NCBI RefSeq assembly: GCF_029211325.2
Contig: NZ_CP135996.1
Span: forward strand, 806,001-870,000
Source: Caproicibacterium argilliputei
GTDB taxonomy: Bacteria > Bacillota > Clostridia > Oscillospirales > Acutalibacteraceae
Reading direction: 5' to 3'
Length of the DNA stretch: 64,000 nucleotides
The notes below the pieces were generated by a model. The model made no database searches, was not told where the DNA came from, and saw only the letters and a program-made list of their open reading frames with translations. Position 1 is the stretch's first letter; the number at the start of each line of letters is the position of its first letter. A program made the position numbers and the translations under genes. Positions 50,193 through 58,315 of this stretch are shown here, piece by piece.

Positions 50193-51365
50193 ATGGCGGC
50201 ACTCACAGAAAAAGGGTTTCAGCGGCCGCTTTATGCGGATTTGTTGACGCAGCAGATTTCCAGGGCAAAGGTTCTGTTCGGGGACAATATCGAAACCGAT
50301 GAAAAAACGCCGCTTGGCAAGTTTATCCGGCTGGGCGTGCAGGACCTTGCAGAAGCGTATGAGGAACTGGAAAATGTGTACAACAGCATTTTTCCGAATA
50401 CCGCACGTGCGAACAGCCTGAACCGCGTGGCGGCCACGGCGGGAATCTTTCGCAACCCCGCGACAGCAGCAGAACAGCAGGTGGAGTTTACCGGCACGCC
50501 GGGTTACACAATTCCCGCCGGCTTCTTAGTTTCCGGCAACGGCGTGGAGTTTCACACAGAGGACAGCGCTTCTCTGGATGATTCGGGGAAAGCATCTGTG
50601 ACTGTGTATGCCTCGGAGACTGGAAAAGCCGGCAACGTGCCGGTTGGAGCAATCACTGAGATTGTGAATCCAGATGCTGATGTGGAGAGTGTGCAGCACG
50701 TCGCGCTGATTTTGGCGGGGCAGGAGGAGGAAACCGACCCTGAACTGCGGGCACGCTACCACGCGGCGCTGCTTGGCTCCGGCAGTACCACGGCTGACGC
50801 CATTCGTGCGGCGGTGCTGCGGGTGACAGGCGTTCGCAGTTGCACCGTGATTGAGAACGCAAGTGAAGCAGCGGACGCTTCCGGCCGGCCGCCGGGCTGC
50901 TTTGAGAGTATCGTCTTTGCACCGGATTCTTTGGACGATGCAATTGCCGCGGCGATTTTTCGAGCAAAGCCGGTAGGTATTCGGGCATATGGCGCCACCG
51001 AGGTGTCTATTAAGGACGACAGCGGATATCCACAGTCCATTTGCTTTACCCATGTGTCCAATCTAGTGATTTATGCAAAAGTGTCCGTACTGACAGACGA
51101 TAATTTCCCGGCAGATGGTGAGGCACAGCTGAAAGCAGCGCTCTCAACTGCTGTTGGTGAGCTTGGCAATGGTGACGACGTAATTCTGACACGGCTGTAC
51201 AGCCCGATAACCGGTATCCCTGGCGTTCGGGATGTGGCGCTACTGCAGCTGTCAGCGGATGGCAACACCTATCAGACGACCAACCTGCTCTGCACGCCGA
51301 CACAGGCAGCAGTGCTACCGGAAGACAATGTCACGGTGGAGGTGAAAGCCTATGCCGACGGATAA
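50193..51365 (+). CDS. Baseplate J protein
   Basis: 390 residues: LGVQDLAEAYEELENVYNSIFPNTA, AEQQVEFTGTPGYTIPAGF, AGNVPVGAITEIVNP and PVGIRAYGAT are typical of baseplate J/gp47. AAAGGGGTGA precedes ATG 50193. Starts again after the inserted toxin-antitoxin genes. Confidence 0.93.
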   Translation: MAALTEKGFQRPLYADLLTQQISRAKVLFGDNIETDEKTPLGKFIRLGVQDLAEAYEELENVYNSIFPNTARANSLNRVAATAGIFRNPATAAEQQVEFTGTPGYTIPAGFLVSGNGVEFHTEDSASLDDSGKASVTVYASETGKAGNVPVGAITEIVNPDADVESVQHVALILAGQEEETDPELRARYHAALLGSGSTTADAIRAAVLRVTGVRSCTVIENASEAADASGRPPGCFESIVFAPDSLDDAIAAAIFRAKPVGIRAYGATEVSIKDDSGYPQSICFTHVSNLVIYAKVSVLTDDNFPADGEAQLKAALSTAVGELGNGDDVILTRLYSPITGIPGVRDVALLQLSADGNTYQTTNLLCTPTQAAVLPEDNVTVEVKAYADG

Positions 51366-52449
51366 ACTGGTGCGTGCCCTGCCGGATGCTTATCGCAAGG
51401 ATTTTGGGGGAAATAATTACAAACTGCTTGCGCTGCACGCGGAGGCTGTAGACGCTCTGCGGGCGGATATACAGGCGGTGTTACAGGCGCAGAATCTGCA
51501 GCAGGCAATCGGAAAAACCTTGGATTTGTACGGCGCGGAAGTCGGGCAGCCACGCGGCAGCGCTGACGATACTTTGTACCGGGTGCTGATTCAGCAGAAG
51601 ATGGCGCGAAACCGCGGCATCGGCACTTGGGAAAGTGTTACCGGCGGCGTCCGAAATGTTTTAAACTGCGGGGCAAGTGACTTCTATGTATACGATAACA
51701 GTTATCCGCATAAAGCCGTGCTGCGTGTGCGCAACGAGGAAGTTCTGGAGAACTGCCCACTGCCAACAGAAGAAATGAAGCGAGTGCTGAATCAACTGCT
51801 GCCCGCAGGTGTGGACTTTGTCACGGTGATTCCGTTCCCCGGCAGCAGCTTTTTTGCCGTCTGCTTTCGGCCAGTTCGTCTGCGTATCAAAAGCAAGGTA
51901 AACATCTGGCATTTGAACCCTGTGTACTTAAACGGAATGCGGCGTCTGGACGGCTCCTGGGTACTAAATCAAGAAGTGCGGGAGCATTTTCTTTTGGCAC
52001 AAATGCAGGTTTCCAGCCTGCTCTCATATCATCCCGGCGTTTCGGCAAAGGTGGGGTGTCAATCACGGAATCTGCTTCTTTTAGCGCTGCGGGCGAGTAA
52101 GCTGCGCGTATACAACTGCCAGAAAATTCCTGCTTTCAGCAATCCGATTCAGAATGTCAGCCGCAGTACACAGAAAGTGCAGGCGGCGCCCGATTTTGTC
52201 TGTTCCGCATTTTCTTCGCAGAGCAGATTTTCTGCCGCGCTCACCGCGGTTCCCATGTGGCATAGTTTTTCAAAGACAGCGTTCCGGAGCACGCCGAAGG
52301 ATACTGCAGTACACAGCAACCAAATTGTTTCCGTACAAACAAAAATAATTCGAAAAATTACAAACCCCATCTGGACGCTCAACGGCGCATATCACTTGAA
52401 CAGTGCGCGCCGTCTGAATGCGGGACGGGTCGTTGAGGAGGTTTTATAA
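51352..52449 (+). CDS. Phage tail protein I (DUF2313/XkdU-like) with extra C-terminal part
   Basis: 365 residues. The first 170 (KLVRALPDAYRKDF, GKTLDLYGAEVGQPR, RNRGIGTWESVTGGVRNVLN) are the tail protein I/YmfQ type. The remaining 190, with NIWHLNPVYLNGMRRLDGSW and a near repeat NPIWTLNGAYHLNSARRLN at the end, are an extension seen in clostridial myophages. Overlaps baseplate J by 14 bases. Confidence 0.82.
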   Translation: MPTDKLVRALPDAYRKDFGGNNYKLLALHAEAVDALRADIQAVLQAQNLQQAIGKTLDLYGAEVGQPRGSADDTLYRVLIQQKMARNRGIGTWESVTGGVRNVLNCGASDFYVYDNSYPHKAVLRVRNEEVLENCPLPTEEMKRVLNQLLPAGVDFVTVIPFPGSSFFAVCFRPVRLRIKSKVNIWHLNPVYLNGMRRLDGSWVLNQEVREHFLLAQMQVSSLLSYHPGVSAKVGCQSRNLLLLALRASKLRVYNCQKIPAFSNPIQNVSRSTQKVQAAPDFVCSAFSSQSRFSAALTAVPMWHSFSKTAFRSTPKDTAVHSNQIVSVQTKIIRKITNPIWTLNGAYHLNSARRLNAGRVVEEVL

Positions 52450-52838
52450 TGGCAAGTCAAAATAATGTGCTGACCAATGCGCTGCGCACACGCATGGCGC
52501 AGTTGCTGGCAGGAAAGCTTTCTACGGTGCCAAAAGTCAAATATCTGGCAGTCGGCTCTGGCGGGCTGGATACCAGTGGAAATCCGACTGCGCCGAGCGG
52601 TGCGGAAACGGCACTGCAAAAGGAAGAGGGGCGCTATGAAGTGGAAGACCCGACCTTTCCGGTAGATACTACAGTGCGGTTTGCAGCGGTGATTCCGATG
52701 GCTGACCTTGCGGGCAAAAAGCTAAGTGAGGTCGGCTTATTTTCCGAGGATAACGTTCTTTACGCTATTCGGCATATGCTGCCGAAGCAAAAGGACAGCG
52801 ACGAAGAAATGGAATTCACGCACGACCTGGAGTTTTAA
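52449..52838 (+). CDS. Tail fibre attachment protein (phage tail-collar-like)
   Basis: 129 residues; NNVLTNALRTRMAQLLAG, KYLAVGSGG, KLSEVGLFSEDNVLYA resembles N-terminal domains of phage tail fibres that anchor to the baseplate. Start shares a base with the previous stop. Confidence 0.72.
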   Translation: MASQNNVLTNALRTRMAQLLAGKLSTVPKVKYLAVGSGGLDTSGNPTAPSGAETALQKEEGRYEVEDPTFPVDTTVRFAAVIPMADLAGKKLSEVGLFSEDNVLYAIRHMLPKQKDSDEEMEFTHDLEF

Positions 52839-52852
52839 AGGAGGGCTGACGA

Positions 52853-53275
52853 ATGGCAGACAGACCCAATTATACACTGGACAGCAATCCGACTTATACA
52901 GAAGCGATTCCCACGCTGCTTAACGACGACCCTGCCAGCGCCAGTGACGTGTTCAATCCGCTGATTACAAAAATTCTGAACAATCAGAAAGCCAACCATC
53001 AGCTGGCGCAAGCGGCAAAAAGCAGTGCGGACAGTGCCGGGCAGACAGCGGGAAAGGCAATCCCACTGACGCAGAAAGGTGCGGCGAACGGTGTGCCGAC
53101 ACTGGACAGCGCCGGGAAGATTCCCAAGGCGCAGCTGCCGACTGTGGGCGGCTATGTGCGGCAGTCCTCATCGCCGAGCGACAGTAGCCTGCTGTGGATT
53201 GACTCCGGAAACAGTAACAAAATGAAATATTACAATGGCAGTTCGTGGGTGCCGGTGCCTGCGACATGGGGGTGA
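52853..53275 (+). CDS. Short tail fibre-like protein
   Basis: 140 residues: N-terminal PNYTLDSNPTYTEAIPTL, a helical stalk with Ala/Ser/Gln, TQKGAANGVPTLDSAGKIPKAQLP (common in tail fibre stalks) and a C-terminal tip LLWIDSGNSNKMKYYNGSSW. Immediately precedes the cysteine-repeat gene. Confidence 0.72.
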   Translation: MADRPNYTLDSNPTYTEAIPTLLNDDPASASDVFNPLITKILNNQKANHQLAQAAKSSADSAGQTAGKAIPLTQKGAANGVPTLDSAGKIPKAQLPTVGGYVRQSSSPSDSSLLWIDSGNSNKMKYYNGSSWVPVPATWG

Positions 53276-53279
53276 TTTT

Positions 53280-53942
53280 ATGATAACAGCGAGTCAGCTT
53301 GTCACGCTGAAAGCCAGCGTGGACAAGGAAATGAAACGCCGGTGCTATTATGGCAGCATGACTGCCTATGCCGGTAGCAGCTACGCGTTCCAGACAACGC
53401 CGGTTGCGGGGGATACCGTTAAGGCACAACAGGGCAATGCCGTGATTCAGCCGCTCAATGCGGTCAATCCTATTAGCGGGCTTCCGTCCGCAGCCGCTGG
53501 GGAGGTTGTACCGGCGACCTTTGACAATGACAAGCTCACGAAAGTAGTCAATGCCCTGTCCAATATGACGACCACAACCACTAGTCCCGGCTGTGCAGCA
53601 TCCTGTTCCGGCCTGTGCCACACGCAGTGCAGCACAACGTGTTCTGGGTGCAGCGGGTGTTCGTCTTGCTCTGGGACTTGTAATGGTTGTAATGGTTGCA
53701 CTGGGACTTGCAATGGTTGTACAAACTGCACTAGCTGTTCCGGATGTTCTAGCAGCTGCAACGATCAATGTGCAACTTGTATGGGATCGTGCGGAGGTGC
53801 CTGTGGCGGCTGTTCTGGCTGTTCTGGCTGTGGTAATGGATGCGGTGCATGCGGCACAGGTTGCAATTCAGGATGCAGTATGGGATGTGCCCGAGGCTGT
53901 ACAAGTTGTTCTGGCGGATGTTATGGCGGTGGAATGGCCTAA
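53280..53942 (+). CDS. Cysteine-repeat protein, probable substrate of the adjacent radical SAM enzyme
   Basis: 220 residues. The first ~100 are leader-like and folded in appearance (MITASQLVTLKASVDKEMKR ... NDKLTKVVNALSN). Residues 105-214 contain 32 cysteines with spacing always CX2C or CX3C, filled by Gly, Ser, Thr, Asn and Ala, then a YGGGMA tail. GGGGGTGA lies four bases before the ATG. Located after tail fibre genes, so it may be a virion tip part or a secreted peptide. The leader-plus-repeat build beside a SPASM enzyme is that of ribosomally made modified peptides. No metallothionein or known fibre tip was recognised. Confidence 0.75.
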   Translation: MITASQLVTLKASVDKEMKRRCYYGSMTAYAGSSYAFQTTPVAGDTVKAQQGNAVIQPLNAVNPISGLPSAAAGEVVPATFDNDKLTKVVNALSNMTTTTTSPGCAASCSGLCHTQCSTTCSGCSGCSSCSGTCNGCNGCTGTCNGCTNCTSCSGCSSSCNDQCATCMGSCGGACGGCSGCSGCGNGCGACGTGCNSGCSMGCARGCTSCSGGCYGGGMA

Positions 53943-53961
53943 ATTGGAAAGGAAAACCAAT

Positions 53962-54264
53962 ATGCAATATAAGTTGAAAGTTGAAGAAAGCCTGTTAAAC
54001 TATCTTGAAGCGCTCATGTATGAGTGCGGCAGAACAAAAGAAATTGTGGCTTATATGCTTGGCAACAATTTTGATACCACATCTGATTCCTTCAAACAGT
54101 GGGAAAAAGACAATCAAAAAGCATACATTGAATATTCTCACGCAAAAGAAACAATGACAAAAGAAGTCATCCCTAAGCTCTTGCCAGAAATTAAAGGAAA
54201 GCCTTTTCAGTGGGAAGTCGATTTTTATAATAAGGAAGTGGTAGTAAATGTACCACAGAATTGA
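53962..54264 (+). CDS. Small partner protein of the cysteine-repeat / radical SAM cassette
   Basis: 100 residues, helical and acidic, beginning MQYKLKVEESLLNYLEALMY and ending ... VVVNVPQN. It lies between the cysteine-repeat gene and the radical SAM gene and overlaps the latter by 17 bases. GGAAAGGA precedes the ATG. It may bind the substrate's leader or the enzyme; as I recall, cysteine-repeat radical SAM systems in TIGRFAM include a small helper of about this size, but identity is not shown. Confidence 0.7.
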   Translation: MQYKLKVEESLLNYLEALMYECGRTKEIVAYMLGNNFDTTSDSFKQWEKDNQKAYIEYSHAKETMTKEVIPKLLPEIKGKPFQWEVDFYNKEVVVNVPQN

Positions 54265-55567
54265 GCAGTATCAAGACTATATCGCACGACTATTTCCACC
54301 AACTGCGAAAATCAAGTCAGGTAATGGCAGGGTGCTGTCGCGGACGGTTACTTTACAGGTAACTGATGCCTGTAACTTGTGCTGTACCTACTGTTATCAA
54401 ACGCACAAGCAGCACCATGTGATGGATTTTAATACGGCAAAAGAATTCATTGATATGTTGCTTTCCGACCGGTACGCATACATCAACACCAAGAATTCTC
54501 CTGGCATTATCATCGAATTTATTGGCGGCGAACCGTTTCTTGCTATTGACCTGATTTCAAAAATTTCAGACTACTTTATTGAACAAGTGGTAAAGCAACA
54601 TCATCCGTGGGCAACTAAATTTATGTTTTCGATTTGCTCAAACGGTACGCTATATTTTGACCCACGTGTTCAGGGATACATAAAGAAGCACCTTAATCAT
54701 CTCTCTTTTTCGATTTCTGTTGATGGATGTAAGGAACTGCATGATGCCTGTCGGGTATTTCCGGATGGTTCAGGTAGCTATGATATGGCAATCAAAGCTG
54801 TAAATCATTTTCGCTCTCATTTTCACGGAGAGATGGGCAGCAAAATGACACTTGCCCCCGCAAATATCAAGTACACAGCGATGGCCGCCGAAAATCTTGT
54901 CAATTTAGGTTATTCTCAAATCTTTTTGAATTGCGTTTTTGAAAAAGGCTGGACAGCAGAACACGCCAAAATCCTATATCAGCAACTAAAAAAGCTTGCT
55001 GATTTTTTATTGGGCAATAATCTTGAAAATGATATTTACCTGTCAATTTTCGAAGAGAACTTAGGACACAAAATGGCTGAAACTGACAACGACAACTGGT
55101 GCGGTGGCACTGGCTGTATGATTGCGGCAGACTATAAGGGCGATATTTTTCCATGTTTACGCTACATGGAGAGTAGCTTGGGCAATGCACAACCGCCAAT
55201 GGTTATTGGGACTGTTCAGGATGGCATCATGGCAACGCAAAAGCAGAAGGACTGTGTAAATTGTTTGCGGTGCATTACCCGCCGCAGCCAGAGTACAGAA
55301 GATTGTTTTAATTGCCCAATCGGGCAGGGGTGCGCATGGTGCAGTGCTTACAATTATCAGGAGTTCGGTACAGCAAACCACAGGGCAACGTACATTTGCG
55401 AGATGCACAAAGCCCGTGTGCTGGCAAATGTGTACTTCTGGAACAAAAAATATCAAAAGCACAAAGAAAACAAGGTATTTCGCAACAACGTACCTGAAAC
55501 ATGGGCGCTGCGGATTATCGATAAAAATGAGCTTGATATGCTCAATATACTTGCAAAGGAGAACTGA
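54248..55567 (+). CDS. Radical SAM/SPASM peptide maturase (phage-encoded)
   Basis: 439 residues. Radical SAM cluster motif CX3CX2C at C42, C46, C49 in TDACNLCCTYCYQT, then EFIGGEPFLA (GGE motif). The C-terminal SPASM region has CMIAADYKGDIFPC and CVNCLRCITRRSQSTEDC followed by CPIGQGCAWC, enough cysteines for two auxiliary 4Fe-4S clusters. Such enzymes modify Cys-containing precursor peptides (for example thioether links). The gene is A+T richer than the tail genes. AAGGAAGTGG precedes ATG 54248. Substrate assignment to the cysteine-repeat protein is inferred from adjacency. Confidence 0.88.
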   Translation: MYHRIEQYQDYIARLFPPTAKIKSGNGRVLSRTVTLQVTDACNLCCTYCYQTHKQHHVMDFNTAKEFIDMLLSDRYAYINTKNSPGIIIEFIGGEPFLAIDLISKISDYFIEQVVKQHHPWATKFMFSICSNGTLYFDPRVQGYIKKHLNHLSFSISVDGCKELHDACRVFPDGSGSYDMAIKAVNHFRSHFHGEMGSKMTLAPANIKYTAMAAENLVNLGYSQIFLNCVFEKGWTAEHAKILYQQLKKLADFLLGNNLENDIYLSIFEENLGHKMAETDNDNWCGGTGCMIAADYKGDIFPCLRYMESSLGNAQPPMVIGTVQDGIMATQKQKDCVNCLRCITRRSQSTEDCFNCPIGQGCAWCSAYNYQEFGTANHRATYICEMHKARVLANVYFWNKKYQKHKENKVFRNNVPETWALRIIDKNELDMLNILAKEN

Positions 55568-55572
55568 TTATT

Positions 55573-55890
55573 ATGGCGGAAATCAAGTATGTGAAGTTTG
55601 CAGATGCAACAGTTATCGAGGCGACTCAGGTGTCTGAAAGTATGCAGCAGGACAGCAGTGGAAGAAAAATGGAGGTACTGCTTATTCAAATCGACACTGA
55701 CAGCATTGAAAACAAGGTTAATGAATTGGTAGCAGAAATCACAGCTGCTGGTCTTGCGGATGTCAACATTTTTGCTGACAAGGAGTGCACAAATAAAATC
55801 TTTGTTGGTGGTGCTTACAAATCTGTCCTCAGCATTACGGCAACAGTGCGCGCCTGCGGGCTGCTGTACAGTGTATCGCTGTCTAAGTAA
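55573..55890 (+). CDS. Small phage protein after the radical SAM gene, unknown
   Basis: 105 residues, five bases after the radical SAM stop, with a beta/alpha pattern (KMEVLLIQIDTDSIENKVNE, DVNIFADKECTNKIFVGG). Probably part of the same cassette or a small structural protein; no family recognised. Confidence 0.65.
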   Translation: MAEIKYVKFADATVIEATQVSESMQQDSSGRKMEVLLIQIDTDSIENKVNELVAEITAAGLADVNIFADKECTNKIFVGGAYKSVLSITATVRACGLLYSVSLSK

Positions 55891-55905
55891 GGGAGGGGTG
55901 AGAAT

Positions 55906-57087
55906 ATGAGTTATAAAGGCATTGATGTCAGTTACTGCAATGGTAAGGTGGACTGGCTGAAAGCTAAATCTGCCGGCCTGCAGTTTGCTATCCTCCAACT
56001 GGGGTATGGCAGCGACTGCGCATCACAGGATGATGCGCAGTTTGCGCGTAATGTAAGTGAGTGTGAGCGCCTTGGGATTCCCTGGGGCGCTTATTTATAT
56101 AGTTACGCACAAACGGTGGCAGGAGCGCAGAGCGAGCTGCAGCATATGCTACGGCTGCTGCGCGGACACCATCCGCAGTACCCGGTGTTTATCGACATGG
56201 AGGACGCAGACGGATACAAGGCAAAGCACGGCGGCATCCCAGACAGAGCAACCAATACAGCAATCATCAAAGCTGTGTGCAGCGGTCTGCAGCAGGCCGG
56301 GTACAAGGCAGGATATTACGTCAATAAGGATTGGTACGACAACCGCATTGACGCGGCGCAACTGTCAGCGTATGAATTTTGGTATGCACGGCCGGGTGTG
56401 TCTGCACCGGACAAGTATTGTGATATTTGGCAATCGGAGTTTGGTGAGGACTCCGGTAAATGGCCGGGAGCAAATATCCCGGGCAAGGGTTGCGACACGA
56501 ACGTGTGCTATACCAATTATGGTGTAAACAGCAATGGCACACCCGCTGTCCGGACGCTGCCAGCACTTGCACCGACCGGGGCAGCATTTGTCAGTGACAC
56601 CACTACCACCGTATCGCTAAAACACGGGCAATCCTACACGGTCAAAGTAACCTGTCCGGTCGGTCGGCCTTCGCTGGCTGCCGGCACCGGCGGCACGGTA
56701 GACATTACTTACCAGAGTTGCAACGGCAGCAGCTATTACTACAAGCTGACCGCGATCGGCAAGGTAGGCACGGAAACCGGCATCTACATTAACGGTCACA
56801 AGCCATCTACTATGGTGGTGCGAATTGTTACCGCCTGCAGCAGCGATACGACTGTTAACCTGTCCCGCAAGGTGGGGGAGTGCTACACGGTCGGGCTTAC
56901 CTGCTCCACAAAGCCAACCGTCACGGCTGGCACCGGTGGTATTGTAACGATTGCAGGTGTGTACCCCAATGGCAACGGCAAGTGGCTGTGTCCGATTGTG
57001 GCAGTTCGGTCGGGTGTCACTGGAATCTATACGGAAATTAAAGAAGAGGGAAGTCCGGTGAAACGATTCGAGTTCAAGGTGGTGTAA
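55906..57087 (+). CDS. GH25 lysozyme endolysin with two C-terminal repeats
   Basis: 393 residues. Catalytic GH25 domain 1-205: GIDVSYCNGKVDW, FVIDMEDAD-type YPVFIDMEDADGY (catalytic Asp/Glu), KAGYYVNKDWY and DIWQSEFG. Two related domains of about 75 residues follow (each with TV.L..G.SYTV..TC and AGTGG), likely wall-binding. Cleaves peptidoglycan to release phage. No signal peptide, consistent with holin-dependent export. Confidence 0.93.
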   Translation: MSYKGIDVSYCNGKVDWLKAKSAGLQFAILQLGYGSDCASQDDAQFARNVSECERLGIPWGAYLYSYAQTVAGAQSELQHMLRLLRGHHPQYPVFIDMEDADGYKAKHGGIPDRATNTAIIKAVCSGLQQAGYKAGYYVNKDWYDNRIDAAQLSAYEFWYARPGVSAPDKYCDIWQSEFGEDSGKWPGANIPGKGCDTNVCYTNYGVNSNGTPAVRTLPALAPTGAAFVSDTTTTVSLKHGQSYTVKVTCPVGRPSLAAGTGGTVDITYQSCNGSSYYYKLTAIGKVGTETGIYINGHKPSTMVVRIVTACSSDTTVNLSRKVGECYTVGLTCSTKPTVTAGTGGIVTIAGVYPNGNGKWLCPIVAVRSGVTGIYTEIKEEGSPVKRFEFKVV

Positions 57088-57089
57088 TT

Positions 57090-57377
57090 GTGGATCATGA
57101 TGATATTGCTGTGCAGGCATGGGAAAGCTCGAAATCCGCCCACCACAGGATTGATGAATTGGAAGCGGAAGTTAAGGATATTCGCGGATTGACTGCTGCG
57201 ATGGCAACCGTGAATACAAAAGTGGATGGGCTGGAATCGGACGTGCGGGAAATCAAAACGGATGTAAAAAGTATATCGGCTCGTCCGGTGCAATGGTGGG
57301 ATAAACTCATTGCCGGAATCATTGGAGCAATAGGGACAGGCGTTGCAGCGGCAATCCTGTCGCTGCTATTTAAATAA
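57090..57377 (+). CDS. XhlA-like hemolysin/holin-associated membrane protein
   Basis: 95 residues: coiled N-terminal region (HRIDELEAEVKDIRGLTAAM, VDGLESDVREIKTDVKSI) and a C-terminal membrane segment (IAGIIGAIGTGVAAAILSLLF), the XhlA layout. GTG start, two bases after the endolysin stop. Confidence 0.82.
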   Translation: MDHDDIAVQAWESSKSAHHRIDELEAEVKDIRGLTAAMATVNTKVDGLESDVREIKTDVKSISARPVQWWDKLIAGIIGAIGTGVAAAILSLLFK

Positions 57378-57392
57378 TTGGAGGTACATATT

Positions 57393-57842
57393 ATGGATTT
57401 GACTATGGTGATTATCGTGTTTGGTGTGGGCTTTGCAATTACCGCCTGCGGTTGGATGGTGACGCTGCTGCGGTCTAAGGGCGTCAACGTCCAAAGCGGC
57501 GTGGATACCGCGCAACGAGTGCTGGACGTTGCCGATACCGTGACAGACGCTGCGGCTGCAATCGTGCCCAGCCCGGTGACATCCGCGCTGCAAAAGATTG
57601 TGGATGCGGCTAAAGTTGGTGTCAACAGCGCCGAACAGCTTTACCTGAACGGCAGCATTACGGCAGATCAGCGCAAGGCCGAAGCTGAAAAGGTGCTTAA
57701 AACGGCTCTCGGTTTGGACGGCGTTGCCTATGAAGGTGATGTGGCAAGTCTTGGCGACTCGGCAATTGAAGCCGCGGTCAAGGCGCTGCCGAAGACTGGC
57801 GCAAAAGAGGCCGTTGTGGGTACTGCAAAAGCGACCGCATAA
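57393..57842 (+). CDS. Phage holin, LLH-family-like
   Basis: 149 residues with one N-terminal membrane segment (LTMVIIVFGVGFAITACGWMV), then an Ala/Val-rich helical region (VDTAQRVLDVADTVTDAAAA) and KAEAEKVLKTALG, as in Phage_holin_6/LLH proteins. GGAGG lies eight bases before ATG 57393. Last late gene. Confidence 0.82.
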   Translation: MDLTMVIIVFGVGFAITACGWMVTLLRSKGVNVQSGVDTAQRVLDVADTVTDAAAAIVPSPVTSALQKIVDAAKVGVNSAEQLYLNGSITADQRKAEAEKVLKTALGLDGVAYEGDVASLGDSAIEAAVKALPKTGAKEAVVGTAKATA

Positions 57843-57861
57843 ATTACATACAGACACAGCA

Positions 57862-57900
57862 ATGCCCCGGCTTACCATTACGGTAGGTCGGGGCATTTTT
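57862..57900 (+). terminator. Terminator of the late operon
   Basis: ATGCCCCG with internal TACC pairs with GGTA and CGGGGCAT, followed by TTTTT; a strong intrinsic terminator just after the holin gene. Confidence 0.85.
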
Positions 57901-57920
57901 GCGTCATATCATAAATTATA

Positions 57921-57989
57921 ATGGCGCGCGACCAGCAGGAAATGTATCTGCTGCTGGAACGGATACTTGATGAAGTGAAGAAAGAATAA
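57921..57989 (+). CDS. Possible 22-residue peptide between two terminators
   Basis: ATG at 57921 opens MARDQQEMYLLLERILDEVK plus two residues and TAA. It is an amphipathic, charged helix, but there is no clear ribosome site, so it may not be translated. Confidence 0.25.
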   Translation: MARDQQEMYLLLERILDEVKKE

Positions 57990-57993
57990 ATTT

Positions 57994-58040
57994 ATGCCCT
58001 CAGCAGGCAGCCATGCGGGCCGTCTACTGAGGGCATTTTT
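57994..58040 (+). terminator. Second terminator near attR
   Basis: ATGCCCTCAG (57994-58003) pairs with CTGAGGGCAT (58027-58036), followed by TTTTT. On the minus strand it may also partly stop tRNA-Leu transcription, which now runs into the prophage. Confidence 0.8.
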
Positions 58041-58110
58041 AATTAATACAGACTTGGAGCAAAAATGTGATTCCGAAGCCATTTTCAAGTGAAAATAATT
58101 TCGGATAATG

Positions 58111-58122
58111 TGGTGCCGCTGA
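58111..58122. other. attR: Right attachment site core (attR) within the tRNA-Leu 3' end
   Basis: TGGTGCCGCTGA, the last 12 bases of tRNA-Leu (on the minus strand TCAGCGGCACCA), repeated at 11376-11387. Confidence 0.8.
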
Positions 58123-58197
58123 CCGGGGTTGAACCGGTACGATGCTGCCATCGAGGGATTTTAAGTCCCTTGCGTCTGCCAATTCCGCCACAGCGGC
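58111..58197 (-). tRNA. tRNA-Leu (anticodon UAA), CCA encoded
   Basis: 87 bases from GCCGCTG at the 5' end to CAGCGGC-A-CCA at the 3' end, with D-arm GGCGGAATTGGCAGAC, anticodon loop CTTAAAA, a long variable arm (TCGATGGCAGCATCG region) and T-arm GGTTCAACCCC. The prophage enters exactly at its 3' end and leaves the gene whole. Confidence 0.97.
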
Positions 58198-58211
58198 AGA
58201 GAACAGCAATT

Positions 58212-58240
58212 ATTATAGCATACATCATCGGCGAAATCAA
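58212..58240 (-). promoter_or_regulatory. Promoter of tRNA-Leu
   Basis: On the minus strand TTGATT (58235-58240), 17 bases, TATAAT (58212-58217), 14 bases before the mature 5' end. Confidence 0.75.
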
Positions 58241-58315
58241 CCATTCCGCAGCAGAAACGAGAATTTATCAGCAACGCAAAAACGCATGAATGCCGCAGTT
58301 TCTTAAAAGGAAGCG

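Larger units (their letters stand above)
11376..58122. mobile_element. Prophage, about 46.7 kb, contractile-tailed, integrated at tRNA-Leu(UAA)
   Basis: Bounded by a 12-bp direct repeat (11376-11387 and 58111-58122) equal to the tRNA-Leu 3' end. Inside are an integrase at the left end, lysogeny control genes on the minus strand, and early, replication, packaging, head, tail, baseplate, fibre and lysis genes on the plus strand in normal phage order. All core modules are present and no large gene is visibly broken, so the element may be inducible. SPP1/PBSX-like head genes and a sheath/tube/baseplate J set indicate a myovirus form. Confidence 0.93.

Noticed and set aside
53592..53921. Variable repeat of a diversity-generating retroelement
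   Set aside because: No reverse transcriptase, template repeat or accessory gene is present in the window; the repeat is plain Cys-Gly-Ser coding DNA.
53593..53961. Long open frame across the cysteine-repeat region, in frame with the 100-residue partner
   Set aside because: The repetitive TG-rich DNA simply lacks stops in this register, giving a Val/Ala-rich translation; the partner has its own ATG at 53962 with a ribosome site.
58089..58289. Plus-strand frame across tRNA-Leu (…PLTGVEPVRCCH…)
   Set aside because: It is the antisense translation of the tRNA gene, a common false gene at attachment sites.
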